Part shown: positions 24,871 to 33,509 of the stretch, one piece after another
How positions within the stretch are numbered: the first letter of the stretch is position 1
Layout: each line of letters starts with the position of its first letter
Source: Acidobacteriota bacterium
Lineage (GTDB): Bacteria > Acidobacteriota > Blastocatellia > Pyrinomonadales > Pyrinomonadaceae
NCBI GenBank assembly: GCA_020199775.1
Contig: JAIVJZ010000053.1
Coordinates: 1 to 55,636 of the forward strand
Reading direction: 5' to 3'
Length of the DNA: 55,636 nucleotides
Made by a program: the position numbers and the translations under genes
The notes under the pieces: generated by a model
Database searches by the model: none
Seen by the model: only the letters and a program-made list of their open reading frames with translations
What the model was told of the DNA's origin: nothing

Positions 24871-26655
24871 TTACTTCAGAATAATCACGACGCGCCGGTT
24901 CGCGGCCTTTTCGGTCTCGTCGCGATTCTGGTTGTTGGGCAACGGGCGGTACGGCCCGTAACCCTCGATGCCTTCGAGACGCGCCTCGCTGATGTTGATG
25001 CCGGTCGGGTCGGACGCTTTCAGCCATTGCCAGACGGAGCGCGCTCGCTCTTGCGACAGGCGCAAATTCGTGCCCGCGTCGCCGACGTTGTCCGTGTGCC
25101 CTTCGACGACGACCTTCGTGTCGGTGGCGCGGATGAGAAGGTTGCGAATCTCCGTCAGGCGTGCGATCTCCGAGGGGTTGATCTTCGCCGAGCCGGAGGC
25201 GAAATTGATCTGGTAGTTCGCCTTGACGACCGTGCCCGTGTTCTGTCCCTCTTCAAATTTCGCCTGATAGACAGGGCCCGCGCTCCGTTCGTCGGTCATC
25301 TCGCGAATGAAACTCAGATCGACGACCTGCTCGACGGGGGCGTAGTTCTCAAGACGGTCGGGCAAGAGTTGCTGGAGGCGTTTGGCGTGGTCGGTGTAGG
25401 TGATGCCGAAGATGCTGCGGTTGATGGGTTGATTGCCGTCCATGCCGAAGAGGTGGCGCACCTCGGCGATGTTGTTGAGGCGCGAACCGCCGAGGGGCAC
25501 GCCGTTTTCAGTCACCCCGGCGAAATACTTATTCCAGAAAGTCTGACCCATGCCTTCCATGTTGAAGACGAGGGCGTTCAAGGCGGCGACGCGGTCGCGG
25601 AAGTAGGCCGGGTCGGTCTTGATGCGCTCGTTGGAACGCGCGATGCAGCGCAGGAGCGTCGTCACGTAGGGGCGGTGCTGGCGCAGCCAGTCCTCGTCGC
25701 CGAACAGGATGTTCGGCATCATGTAGCTATACTCTTTCGTCGAGACGATCTTTTGCAGCTTCTCTTCCTTGCCCTTGTAGCTCAAGGTCGGTCGCTCTTT
25801 GGCGGCCATCACGTCGCCGGGCGTCCAGGTGCCGACGGCGTCGATCTGGAACTGCTCGGTCTTGCCCGTCCGGCGATTGCGGAGCGCGACACGGGCGTTG
25901 GCATTGAACTTCTGCGCCGCCTCGATGTGGTCGGTGGCGTTGACGAAGTTGACCGCGTCGGGGTCGTAGACCTGCTCGTCCGGGTTGACGGGAATCTGAT
26001 TGTCGGAAGCCCAGTTGACCACGACGTTCCAGTCGCAGTAGGGGACGGCGGTGACGACGACGGAGCCGCGCGCCAGTTGCGGATCGCGCTTCCAAGACTC
26101 AGGCCCCATCAGGCAATCCTCTCCGAACGAGTAGCCGCCCGACCAGATGACTTTCGCCTTGTTGCCGCGCAGCAGTTTGTTCGCGCCCGCGATGTCCACG
26201 GCGGACTGGTCGCCCGTGGTCGTGACGAGTTGCATCTGCCCCGTGGCGAGCGCCTGCACCTGTTTCGACGTGTCGTTCTCGACGACGAGGCGCGTGTTCG
26301 TGATGCCCGCTTGCGCGAGACAACTGTCTGGGTGTTCGCCGGATTTGCCGGGGCCGCCGACGGCGTCGATGAGGCCGCTCGCGGTCTGCCACGTCCAGAT
26401 GCCAATCGTCACTTCCGGGTTATCCGTCGTGCGCTCCGGCGGTTTGACCTGCGAGGGCGGCAAATCTTTCAGCGCAATGTCTTCCAGCTTCTCGCGGCTG
26501 CCGACGAGGACGCCGCCCCGCTTGCTGTCGTCCGCATCGGGGTTCAACTTGTCGAGTATGCCTAACTGCCGGATGCCCGCGTAAACCAGACCGGCCATCA
26601 CCAGCACGAGCAGGATGATCGCGCCGGGGCCTAACTTGTAACGACCGATTTGCAT
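24871..26655 (-). CDS. Solute-binding protein fused to an OmpA peptidoglycan-binding domain
   Basis: A 594-residue protein with an uncleaved-looking N-terminal membrane helix (PGAIILLVLVMAGLVYAGI, about 10-28). Residues about 80-420 resemble a NMT1/taurine-type periplasmic binding protein (VTIGIWTWQTASGLIDAVGG, then ALATGQMQLVTTTGDQSAVDIAGANKLL in two stretches). Residues about 470-590 are an OmpA/MotB domain: VVVEGHTDNVGDAGTNLRLSQERA with the conserved Asp/Asn and the final RRVVI. The fusion would hold the binding protein between the inner membrane and the cell wall. It is 107 bases downstream of the AAA gene and upstream of permease and ATPase. Binding-protein/OmpA fusions are annotated in other bacteria, but their ligand is poorly known. 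Confidence 0.85.
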   Translation of the reverse strand: MQIGRYKLGPGAIILLVLVMAGLVYAGIRQLGILDKLNPDADDSKRGGVLVGSREKLEDIALKDLPPSQVKPPERTTDNPEVTIGIWTWQTASGLIDAVGGPGKSGEHPDSCLAQAGITNTRLVVENDTSKQVQALATGQMQLVTTTGDQSAVDIAGANKLLRGNKAKVIWSGGYSFGEDCLMGPESWKRDPQLARGSVVVTAVPYCDWNVVVNWASDNQIPVNPDEQVYDPDAVNFVNATDHIEAAQKFNANARVALRNRRTGKTEQFQIDAVGTWTPGDVMAAKERPTLSYKGKEEKLQKIVSTKEYSYMMPNILFGDEDWLRQHRPYVTTLLRCIARSNERIKTDPAYFRDRVAALNALVFNMEGMGQTFWNKYFAGVTENGVPLGGSRLNNIAEVRHLFGMDGNQPINRSIFGITYTDHAKRLQQLLPDRLENYAPVEQVVDLSFIREMTDERSAGPVYQAKFEEGQNTGTVVKANYQINFASGSAKINPSEIARLTEIRNLLIRATDTKVVVEGHTDNVGDAGTNLRLSQERARSVWQWLKASDPTGINISEARLEGIEGYGPYRPLPNNQNRDETEKAANRRVVIILK

Positions 26656-26762
26656 ATGTCAGCCTCCTCAAACTTGAGAGCGAGACGCACTTTAAGGCGC
26701 GGCGTCTTCTTGCGTGTCACTAACGGCAAAGCAACTGTTCGCCTAACGCTAAAGTCTCCGGC

Positions 26763-28619
26763 TCAACGCCGCGTGCCGATTGTCAGGCGCAAGAGACGCA
26801 GGCGGGCATCCAACTCTTCCGGCGTCATCGCGGCATATTTAGGCGGGAGCAGGCGACGGCTCGATGCCTCGAAGACGGCGAGCAGTTCCATGTATTCCAG
26901 CAGTTCGGTGTCGCGGCTCGGAAAATAGTCGGAGGCCGCGCGCCGGAAGTGCTCGGCGGTGATGAGCGTTTCGCCGCCGGACTCGCGCGCCGCGTCGTCG
27001 TTCGCCATCAGGATGACGGCCTCGATGTCGGCGTTGCTGTAGCCGATCAGTTTTTGCGCGAAGCCGTCGCGGAGCGTGGCGAAGTCAACGTCCGTCTTGA
27101 TCTTGTTCTTGCGGACGAGCGCGCGCGCCACGGTCTCCACCTCTTCGGGCGTCTGCGAATAAAGGAAGGGAATCTTCCGGTCGAGTCGCCCGGCGCGCTT
27201 CAAGTCAACGTCGAGTTTGTCGGGGCGGTTCGTCATGACGAGGAACAGGATGCGCCCGCGATTCGAGGTGTCGGACATGAACTCCTTGATGCGCGCGATG
27301 ACGCGCGAAGAAGTGCCGCCGTCGCCCTCGCCGTCCGTGTTGCCGAAGGCGCGGTCGCCCTCGTCGATGATGACGATCACCTGCCCGATGGCGCGGATGA
27401 CGCCGAGAATCTTTTCGAGATTCCCCTCCGTCGCGCCGACCCACTTCGAGCGAAAGTTCTTGAGCTTGATCGTGGTCAGCCCGCACTCGCGCGCGAACGC
27501 CTCGGCCACGAAGGTTTTGCCCGTGCCCATCGGGCCGGTAAAGAGGATGCCCATCGGCACGCGGCTCGTGCGCCCCTCGCGGATGCTCTCGGCGATGAGC
27601 AGCAAATCTTTCTTGACTTCCTCCATGCCGCCCACCACGTCGAAGCCGTGGCTCGGTTCGACGAACTCGACGAGGCCGAAACACTCGCGCTCTAAAATCT
27701 CGCGCTTGCGCCGCGCGATCAGGCGGTCGGCCTCTTTGCGCGCACGCTCTTGCGCCGTCTCTCCCGCCTCGGTCTCGGCCGCCGAGGGGTCGGCGTCCGG
27801 CGCAATCAGTTTCTTGATGTCCTCCTGGCTCATGCCGCTCGTGAGTTGCGCGAGTTTACGCGCACGCTCCGCCGCGTCCGAGCCCGCGCCGAGTATCTGC
27901 CTGATGAACTCCTCGCGCTCGCGCGTCTCTTCTTCGGCGACGGGCGGGGGCGTCAGGATCGAAATGATCTGCACGGCCTTTAACCCGGCGGTGATTTCCG
28001 CATAGCGGGTCACGTCGCGGTCGGCCAGTTTCGGGTTGGCGACCGACGCGGCGTGCTTGCGTGTTTCAACATCCGGCATCGGCACCTCGACGACGGCGAC
28101 CTTCGGGTTGGAGACGAGCTTGGGTGAAAGTTCCGAGAGGTTTTCGGTCACGAGCAACACGATGTTGTCGCGTCGCTCAATCTCCGGGAGCGAAGACCAG
28201 CGGTGCAGCGTGACGATTGAGGCGCGGTCGGTGTCGGCCTGAAAGTTCGGGTCGCCCGCCGGGGCGATGGTCTCTGCGTATTCGAGTATGACCGCCGCCT
28301 TCGACGAGGTGCTGAGGACGCTCTCAAGAGCGGCCAGCGAGCGATCCTTCTCCGGCGCGAGCAGCAGTTCTTCGGTGATCACGACTTCGGCGGCGCGCTT
28401 GGAGAAGCGTGCGCCCGTGGCGACGTTGTAGACGACGATGGTCTCGCGCGATTCCTTGAGCAGCACCCCGGTCAAAAACTCCGTGAGCGAGAGAATCTGC
28501 CCGGAGTGGAGCACCGAGTCGTAGACGTTGCCGTGGAGCACGAACAGCGAAGCCTCGCCGCGCAGGTAGCGGCGGCGCAGGTCTTCAGCCCAGGGAGGGA
28601 GGAGAGGCGATTCGGACAT
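26763..28619 (-). CDS. AAA+ ATPase with inactive N-terminal AAA-like domain (Ycf46-like layout)
   Basis: About 618 residues. The first half (about 1-230) looks like an AAA fold without a Walker A (RGEASLFVLHGNVYDSVL, AAVILEYAETIAPAGD, DNIVLLVTENLSELSP). A charged linker (about 240-300) follows, then an active AAA+ domain: Walker A GPMGTGKTF, Walker B VIVIIDEGD, sensor-1 FLVMTNRPD and second-region-of-homology RAGRLDRKIPF with arginine finger, plus the lid DIEAVILMANDDAA. This dead-plus-live arrangement recalls Ycf46 and VPS4-like remodelers. ATG 28619 (SESPLLPPW) is preferred; the open frame to 28697 is made of intergenic repeat. Directly downstream of the PspA gene, it may disassemble PspA/ESCRT-III polymers as VPS4 does in eukaryotes; this is inference. 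Confidence 0.85.
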   Translation of the reverse strand: MSESPLLPPWAEDLRRRYLRGEASLFVLHGNVYDSVLHSGQILSLTEFLTGVLLKESRETIVVYNVATGARFSKRAAEVVITEELLLAPEKDRSLAALESVLSTSSKAAVILEYAETIAPAGDPNFQADTDRASIVTLHRWSSLPEIERRDNIVLLVTENLSELSPKLVSNPKVAVVEVPMPDVETRKHAASVANPKLADRDVTRYAEITAGLKAVQIISILTPPPVAEEETREREEFIRQILGAGSDAAERARKLAQLTSGMSQEDIKKLIAPDADPSAAETEAGETAQERARKEADRLIARRKREILERECFGLVEFVEPSHGFDVVGGMEEVKKDLLLIAESIREGRTSRVPMGILFTGPMGTGKTFVAEAFARECGLTTIKLKNFRSKWVGATEGNLEKILGVIRAIGQVIVIIDEGDRAFGNTDGEGDGGTSSRVIARIKEFMSDTSNRGRILFLVMTNRPDKLDVDLKRAGRLDRKIPFLYSQTPEEVETVARALVRKNKIKTDVDFATLRDGFAQKLIGYSNADIEAVILMANDDAARESGGETLITAEHFRRAASDYFPSRDTELLEYMELLAVFEASSRRLLPPKYAAMTPEELDARLRLLRLTIGTRR

Positions 28620-28721
28620 AGAAATAGAGTGAGCGGTAAGCAGTAAACAGTAAGCGTCCGGCGGCGACTGGCAGTAAGCGGTCTTTTTACTGCTCACTGC
28701 TTACTGCTGACAGCTTACTGT
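28620..28721. repeat. AGCAGT-type inverted repeat between PspA and AAA genes
   Basis: Bases 28629-28660 carry GTGAGCGGTAAGCAGTAAAC-like units. Bases about 28690-28728 carry their complement (ACTGCTCACTGCTTACTGC), so the gap can fold into a long stem. It matches the repeat at 24757-24868 in the same operon. Confidence 0.65.
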
Positions 28722-29429
28722 TCACATGGTTTTATTCCCCTGCTGCGCCTGTTGCGCGGCCTTTTTGGCCTTGAGTTCGGCGAGCTGGTTTCTGGATTGC
28801 ACGTCGCCTACCTGACTGCGGAGCGCGGCGAGGCGGCTGTCGAGCGACGACTCGGAGAGTTCCTTGCCGAGGTTGGCTTCGGCGATGGTGTTCTTGATGT
28901 GCTGGCGCACGTTGTCGAGCGCCTTCACCTCGGCGTCCACGGAGAGACCGTCGAGTTGCTCCTGCACCTTGATGCGCGCCTGCGACGATTGCATCTTGGC
29001 GAGCATCGTATCCTTCTCGGCCTGTAGTTTTCTGATCTGCGACTGCACGCCGAGCAGCGATTGCTTGGCCGAGTCGGCGTCCTTCTGCGCGCTCTCCATC
29101 TCGACCTTCATCTCCGTCACTTCGGTCGACAACTGGTTCTTCTTCTGAATCAGGATGAGCGCGAGATCGTCCTGATTGGTGTCCACGGCGGTGTCGAGTT
29201 CGGCTTCGGTCTGCGCCAGTTCGGCGGCGGCCTGCTTGAATCGCTCGCCCGTCTCTTCGCGGCGGCGGATGATGGCGGCGGTCGCCGACTTCAAGCGCGA
29301 ATACTTCTCGATCATCGAGTCAATCGCGTTCTCGTAAGCAATCTCCGGGTGCTCTTTTTCCACGTCGGAAATCCAGAGTCTCAAGAAACCCCGCCACAAA
29401 TTACCCAACCGACTGAGCATTCCTGCCAT
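28722..29429 (-). CDS. PspA/IM30 (ESCRT-III-like) membrane-remodelling protein
   Basis: A 235-residue, almost wholly helical protein. It opens with an amphipathic helix (MLSRLGNLWRGFLRLWI) followed by PEIAYENAIDSMIEKYSRLKSATAAIIRRREE, the PspA/IM30 hallmark of helix 1. Long coiled coils follow (KDADSAKQSLLGVQSQIRKL) and a Gln/Ala-rich end. PspA proteins bind stressed membranes, polymerise into rods and rings and seal leaks. It is the first gene of the seven-gene minus-strand operon and is divergent from blaI. No PspB/C/F homologue is present, so control differs from the enterobacterial Psp system. Confidence 0.85.
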   Translation of the reverse strand: MAGMLSRLGNLWRGFLRLWISDVEKEHPEIAYENAIDSMIEKYSRLKSATAAIIRRREETGERFKQAAAELAQTEAELDTAVDTNQDDLALILIQKKNQLSTEVTEMKVEMESAQKDADSAKQSLLGVQSQIRKLQAEKDTMLAKMQSSQARIKVQEQLDGLSVDAEVKALDNVRQHIKNTIAEANLGKELSESSLDSRLAALRSQVGDVQSRNQLAELKAKKAAQQAQQGNKTM

Positions 29430-29788
29430 TGCCTTCGCTTCCTTTCGATGAGACTTTCAGTTGATTGTTAGTAGAACTACAGTCAGGAATTCCGGAATTT
29501 ATTGACCCCGACGAGACAAGCCTAATCACGGCGCTACACTCTAGCACAGGGCGGCGACTCAGCAGAAGATGAATCCTTGAGATACGAACGGACGAGAAGG
29601 CCGGAGAAAGTGAACTCATGCCGCCAACGGATGGTTAGCTGTGGAGAGCGAAATATCTGAACAATGTGATCGAGCGGGAGCATCGCCGACGGCGTCTCCT
29701 CTCACCTGACGCGCTTGAGGTAAAGGTCGGCAGGCGGAGGCGCGCGGTGAACGACGCTATTTATTCCCGGCGTTCCGAACAATTGTAG

Positions 29789-29817
29789 TTGACTTTTTGG
29801 AAAGGGGGTGCTAAAAA
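29789..29817 (+). promoter_or_regulatory. Sigma-70-like promoter of the blaI-M56 cluster
   Basis: TTGACT (29789-29794), a 17-base spacer and TAAAAA (29812-29817) lie about 70 bases before the blaI ATG. Confidence 0.55.
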
Positions 29818-29826
29818 AACTGCACC

Positions 29827-29842
29827 TGCTGGAAAACCAGCA
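29827..29842 (+). promoter_or_regulatory. Palindrome in the blaI leader, candidate BlaI operator
   Basis: TGCTGG and CCAGCA are perfect arms around AAAA, placed just downstream of the predicted -10. BlaI/MecI repressors bind palindromes over their own promoters. The sequence does not match the staphylococcal TACA/TGTA operator, so assignment rests on position. Confidence 0.4.
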
Positions 29843-29887
29843 CGTAGTTTGAAATTTTAACGAAACATTTCGCCTGAGAAAGAATTG

Positions 29888-30277
29888 ATGAGCAAAAAGG
29901 AACTAAGCACCCTGTCCCGGCGCGAGCGGCAAATCATGGACATCATTTATAGCCGCGGCACGGCGAGCGCGACTGAAGTCATGGAAAGCCTGCCGGACGC
30001 GCCCAGCTATTCGGCGGTGCGAGCGTTGTTGCGCGTGCTCGAAGAGAAGGGTCACTTAAGGCATAAGCTGGACGGGCAACGTTACGTTTATTCTCCGACG
30101 GTGGAGCGCGAGCGGGCGAAACGTTCGGCTCTGCAACGGGTGCTGCGAACCTTCTTCGACGACTCGGCCGAGGACGCCGTGGCGGCTTTGCTCGACATCT
30201 CGCAGGAGAGTCTGTCCGACGACGAGTTAAAACGCATGGAGAATCTGATCAAACAAGCTAGAAGGGAAGGACGCTGA
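29888..30277 (+). CDS. BlaI/MecI-family transcriptional repressor
   Basis: About 129 residues with a winged helix: LSRRERQIMDIIYSRGTASATEVMESL, recognition part SYSAVRALLRVLEEKGHLRHKLDGQRYVYSP, and a helical dimerisation region (ALQRVLRTFFDDSAEDAVAALLDIS). Family members dimerise on palindromic operators and are inactivated by proteolysis triggered by the partner M56 sensor. The partner here is the gene starting 2 bases downstream. The ATG at 29888 is preferred over the TTG at 29885. It need not concern beta-lactams: acidobacterial BlaI-M56 pairs are common and mostly of unknown signal. Confidence 0.9.
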   Translation: MSKKELSTLSRRERQIMDIIYSRGTASATEVMESLPDAPSYSAVRALLRVLEEKGHLRHKLDGQRYVYSPTVERERAKRSALQRVLRTFFDDSAEDAVAALLDISQESLSDDELKRMENLIKQARREGR

Positions 30278-30279
30278 CG

Positions 30280-32382
30280 ATGAGCTACTTCTGGAATATT
30301 TTAGCGTCGCACGGCAGTTTCGACTTTCTGGCACTTCTCGCGTCGGCGGCGGCAAAGGCGACTTTGCTGCTCGCTTTCGCCGCTCTGCTCTGTGTTGCCG
30401 TGCGTCGCCTTTCGGCGGCGACGCGCCACCTCATTTGGGCTACCGCCCTATGCGCTTCGCTCCTGCTGCCTTTGCTGTCCTTCATAAAGATGTGGGAGTT
30501 GCCGATTTTGCCCTCGCGCATGTCGGTGTTGATTTCCCACGGCGAGGCCGAAGCGCCCGGAGACATCGAAGCGTTTGAGACGCCGGGCGCGCTCGTAGCA
30601 ACTCACTCACCGCGTTCGCACGGCGCGGACGAGGGTCTGCCAAAAGTATCTGAATCTCAAACGCAGGCGACTTCACCCGGAGAGTTCACGCCGCCGCGCA
30701 CAACCGCGTCACAGACACCGCCTCAAGCCACGGCGACGCCGCTTGTGCCTCGATTGCTCAACACTGCTTTGGCCGTGTGGGGGCTCGGTGTGTTGCTGCT
30801 TTTATTAAAATTACTGGCCGGGTTCGCCGCCACTAATTTGCTGACCCGCCGCGCCACCGAATTTGAAGACCCGTCTCTGACCGGGTTGTTTTCGACGCTT
30901 CTGGCCGCGGTCAACTTGAAAGGGCGAGTTCGCCTGTTGCGCAGCGAACGAACGTCTATGCCCATCGTGTACGGGATTGTCCGACCCGCCGTTCTGTTGC
31001 CTGCCGAAGCCGAAGCTTGGTCAGAGGAACGGCGTCGCATGGTGCTGCTGCACGAACTGACGCACGTCACGAGGCGGGATTGCCTGACGCAAACGTTGGC
31101 GCAAGTGGCGTGCGCCTTCTACTGGTTTAATCCGTTCGTCTGGATCGCCGCACGCCGGCTCCGCGTCGAACGGGAGCAAGCCTGTGACGATTACGTGTTG
31201 AGCATTGGCACGAAGCCTTCGGATTACGCGAACCACCTGTTAGAGATCGCGCGCTCGATGCAGGAACGCCCCGTCTTCGAGTGGTCGCAGACGGCGAGCG
31301 TCGCCATGGCGCGGCGATCACAGTTGGAAGGGCGTCTACTCGCGATCCTGAGCAAAGAGAACGAACGCGGCGGTGTTCCGCGCGCGACGATCCTGGGCTT
31401 CGTAGCTTTAATATGCGTGGTGCTCCTGTCGCTGGCCGCCATCCACCCCACGGTTATTCGCGCGCATAATCCGCGCACTTTCAACGCCGATTCAAACGAC
31501 AACAAGGATGGCAAGGGAAGAGACTTTTCAGGCTTGTCTTCTGCCGCCGTGTCGGGGCTTGGAGAAGGTGGGTCACGTCAAGATGCGGAGTCGCGCGCGT
31601 CGGATGGTAAGTACGTGGGGGCCGATGCTGCGGTCGGCAGTCCGCAGGCGCAGGCTTTGAATGAAGGGCATGACGAAGGGGAAGCCGGACGGAACCTTTC
31701 GGGGGATGTCGAGCGTATTGCGGGACAAGAAATTGCCGGAGGCGTCGCGGAGCGGAGCGCACCGGTCGTCCCGACGCCGGAGATTGAACCGGCCCCCGGC
31801 CAGGTACAGGATCGTACCTCTCAAACTCAGGCCGGGCGCGGAGATTTTATAGACGAAATGAGTGCGGCCGGTTACACGAATCTGTCTGTGGACGAACTCA
31901 TCAGACTGAAGACGGCGGGCGTTACCGCAGCATTCGTGAGAAGTTTGCGCGCGCTCGGTTTTACCAACCTGACGCCGAAAGAACTCTACACGTTGTCAAT
32001 TCACGGCATCACGCCGGTCTACATCGAGTCGTTGCGGGCGGCAGGTTACAACACCTTGTCCGCGAAAGAACTAACCACTTTCCGCATCCACGGCGTGACG
32101 CCTGACTACATCAAGACGCTGCGGGACGCGGGCTACGGCAACCTCGTCGCGAAGCAACTGGTTGAATTCAGGATTCATGGGGTTTCGCCCGCGTTCATCA
32201 GCGGAATTCGCGCGGCGGGCTACGGCAATTTGTCGCCTAAAGAACTCGTGTCTTTCCGCATCCACGGCATCACGCCGGAATTTATCCGCACGGCGCGCGG
32301 TCGCTTGGGAGAGCTGTCTATCAAGCAACTCATCGCTCTCAAGAACATGGGCATTCTCGACGACGAGAAGGGCAAAGAGTAA
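30280..32382 (+). CDS. BlaR1-like M56 membrane metalloprotease with 29-residue repeat tail
   Basis: A 700-residue membrane protein. N-terminal helices (about 15-70) and a second set (about 160-185) flank a variable Pro/Thr-rich loop. The zinc protease motif HELTH is at 258-262, with REQACDDYVL further on supplying the third ligand, and a last helix (ATILGFVALICVVLLSLAAI) leads out of the membrane. In place of the penicillin-binding sensor of BlaR1 there is a polar linker and, from about residue 530, five full 29-residue repeats plus a partial one (GYxNLSxKELxxFRIHGVTPxFIxxLRAA). The next two genes carry the same repeats. The protease probably cleaves BlaI on signal; a repeat-mediated contact with the neighbours is inferred. 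Confidence 0.85.
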   Translation: MSYFWNILASHGSFDFLALLASAAAKATLLLAFAALLCVAVRRLSAATRHLIWATALCASLLLPLLSFIKMWELPILPSRMSVLISHGEAEAPGDIEAFETPGALVATHSPRSHGADEGLPKVSESQTQATSPGEFTPPRTTASQTPPQATATPLVPRLLNTALAVWGLGVLLLLLKLLAGFAATNLLTRRATEFEDPSLTGLFSTLLAAVNLKGRVRLLRSERTSMPIVYGIVRPAVLLPAEAEAWSEERRRMVLLHELTHVTRRDCLTQTLAQVACAFYWFNPFVWIAARRLRVEREQACDDYVLSIGTKPSDYANHLLEIARSMQERPVFEWSQTASVAMARRSQLEGRLLAILSKENERGGVPRATILGFVALICVVLLSLAAIHPTVIRAHNPRTFNADSNDNKDGKGRDFSGLSSAAVSGLGEGGSRQDAESRASDGKYVGADAAVGSPQAQALNEGHDEGEAGRNLSGDVERIAGQEIAGGVAERSAPVVPTPEIEPAPGQVQDRTSQTQAGRGDFIDEMSAAGYTNLSVDELIRLKTAGVTAAFVRSLRALGFTNLTPKELYTLSIHGITPVYIESLRAAGYNTLSAKELTTFRIHGVTPDYIKTLRDAGYGNLVAKQLVEFRIHGVSPAFISGIRAAGYGNLSPKELVSFRIHGITPEFIRTARGRLGELSIKQLIALKNMGILDDEKGKE

Positions 32383-32420
32383 GGACAAAAGATAAGGAAC
32401 CGGATCGAAGGGGTTTAATT

Positions 32421-33467
32421 ATGATGAAAGCTCGCACATTCGCCGATACGTTTTCTGCCCTCAGACGGCAACCGCTGCGCCGGGTTGGTTCGCTGCCGCT
32501 CGTCACCTTTCTCGTCTTTTCATCCCTCGCCGCCGTCACGGCGTGCGCCGCGGGTTTCATCGGCGCGCACGGCGCGATGCAGGGCTCGATTACGGGCGAA
32601 TGGCTCGCGGAGTTCAGCCGCAAGAATCCAGACGAGGTTCAATTCACGGTTGTCCGCCGTACGGCGGGTGGCGGCCAGCACAACTCAAGCAACGGCATCG
32701 CCCTCGGCGAGTTGCAAGGGCTGACGCGCGAGCAAGCCTTCGGCGCGAAGACGGACGTTAATTTCCGGCTGGTGCGCGAGGCCGGAACATTCCAGTGTGA
32801 AGGCACTTTCCGAGGGGGCAAGGGTGCCGGGTTTTGGACTTTAACGCCGAACCAAAGTTTCGTCTCGGCGATGCAGAGCCGCGGCTACCACAGCCTGAGC
32901 GAAGACGACCTGTTTTCCGCCGCCCTGTTCGACATCAACATTAAAAGCATCGAAGACTTGAAAGCCGCCGGCTACGATCACCTCTCGTTCAAGGAACTGG
33001 TCGAGGCGAGCATCTTTAAAGTGACCGGCGAATTCGCGCGCGAGATGAAATCCGCCGGGTTCGATAATTTGGCTTTCAAGCAGTTGGTCGAAGCGCGCAT
33101 TTTTAAAGTCGATGCCCGGTACGCGAAGGAAGTGGAGGGGATGGGCTTCGGCCGTCAGCCGTTGAAGACGCTGGTGGAGACGCGCATCTTTAAAATCACG
33201 CCGGAGTTCATGCGCGAAATGCGCTCGATGGGCTTTGAGAATCTAACGCTGAAACAACTGACGGAGATGAGCATCCACAAAGTGACCCCGGAATTCGTCA
33301 ACGGGATCAAGGCCGAAGGCTACGCTTCCGTCTCGCCGCGCGAAGCAGTGAATCTGAAAATTCACGGAGTTGATCAGGATTTTATCAGGCGGGTGCGGGC
33401 GAAGGGCTTCAACGACCTCACGTTGAATAAGCTTGTCGAGCTTCGCATTCACGGCATCATCGAATAA
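32421..33467 (+). CDS. Exported 29-residue-repeat protein, paralogue 1
   Basis: A 348-residue protein with a signal-like segment (LPLVTFLVFSSLAAVTACAAGF, about 25-48); the cysteine in ACAAG could be a lipidation site but the context is not canonical. The N-terminal domain (about 55-140) includes GSITGEWLAEFSRKNPDEVQFTV and GTFRGGKGAGFWTLTP. The rest is six full 29-residue repeats plus a partial one (GFENLTLKQLTEMSIHKVTPEFV type). It is 38 bases after the M56 gene and followed by a close paralogue. I know no named family for the repeat; it appears helical, with about two helices per unit. Confidence 0.75.
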   Translation: MMKARTFADTFSALRRQPLRRVGSLPLVTFLVFSSLAAVTACAAGFIGAHGAMQGSITGEWLAEFSRKNPDEVQFTVVRRTAGGGQHNSSNGIALGELQGLTREQAFGAKTDVNFRLVREAGTFQCEGTFRGGKGAGFWTLTPNQSFVSAMQSRGYHSLSEDDLFSAALFDINIKSIEDLKAAGYDHLSFKELVEASIFKVTGEFAREMKSAGFDNLAFKQLVEARIFKVDARYAKEVEGMGFGRQPLKTLVETRIFKITPEFMREMRSMGFENLTLKQLTEMSIHKVTPEFVNGIKAEGYASVSPREAVNLKIHGVDQDFIRRVRAKGFNDLTLNKLVELRIHGIIE

Positions 33468-33509
33468 CCGCCGAGTCAAAGTAGACAGTAATGAACCGGG
33501 AGATGTTTT

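Larger units (their letters stand above)
29430..29887. other. 458-base divergent intergenic region between the pspA operon and blaI
   Basis: The region holds no gene. The half next to blaI contains a promoter and a hairpin, listed separately. The half next to pspA (29430-29750) has no clear promoter motif or palindrome by eye. Confidence 0.5.

Noticed and set aside
24766..26565. 599-codon plus-strand ORF opposite the binding-protein/OmpA gene
   Set aside because: Composition is skewed to Asp/Arg/Val/Ala without motifs; the minus strand has clear OmpA and binding-protein signatures.
29888..32382. Beta-lactam resistance regulation by BlaI/BlaR1
   Set aside because: The M56 protein lacks the penicillin-binding sensor domain, and no beta-lactamase or PBP2a gene is nearby.
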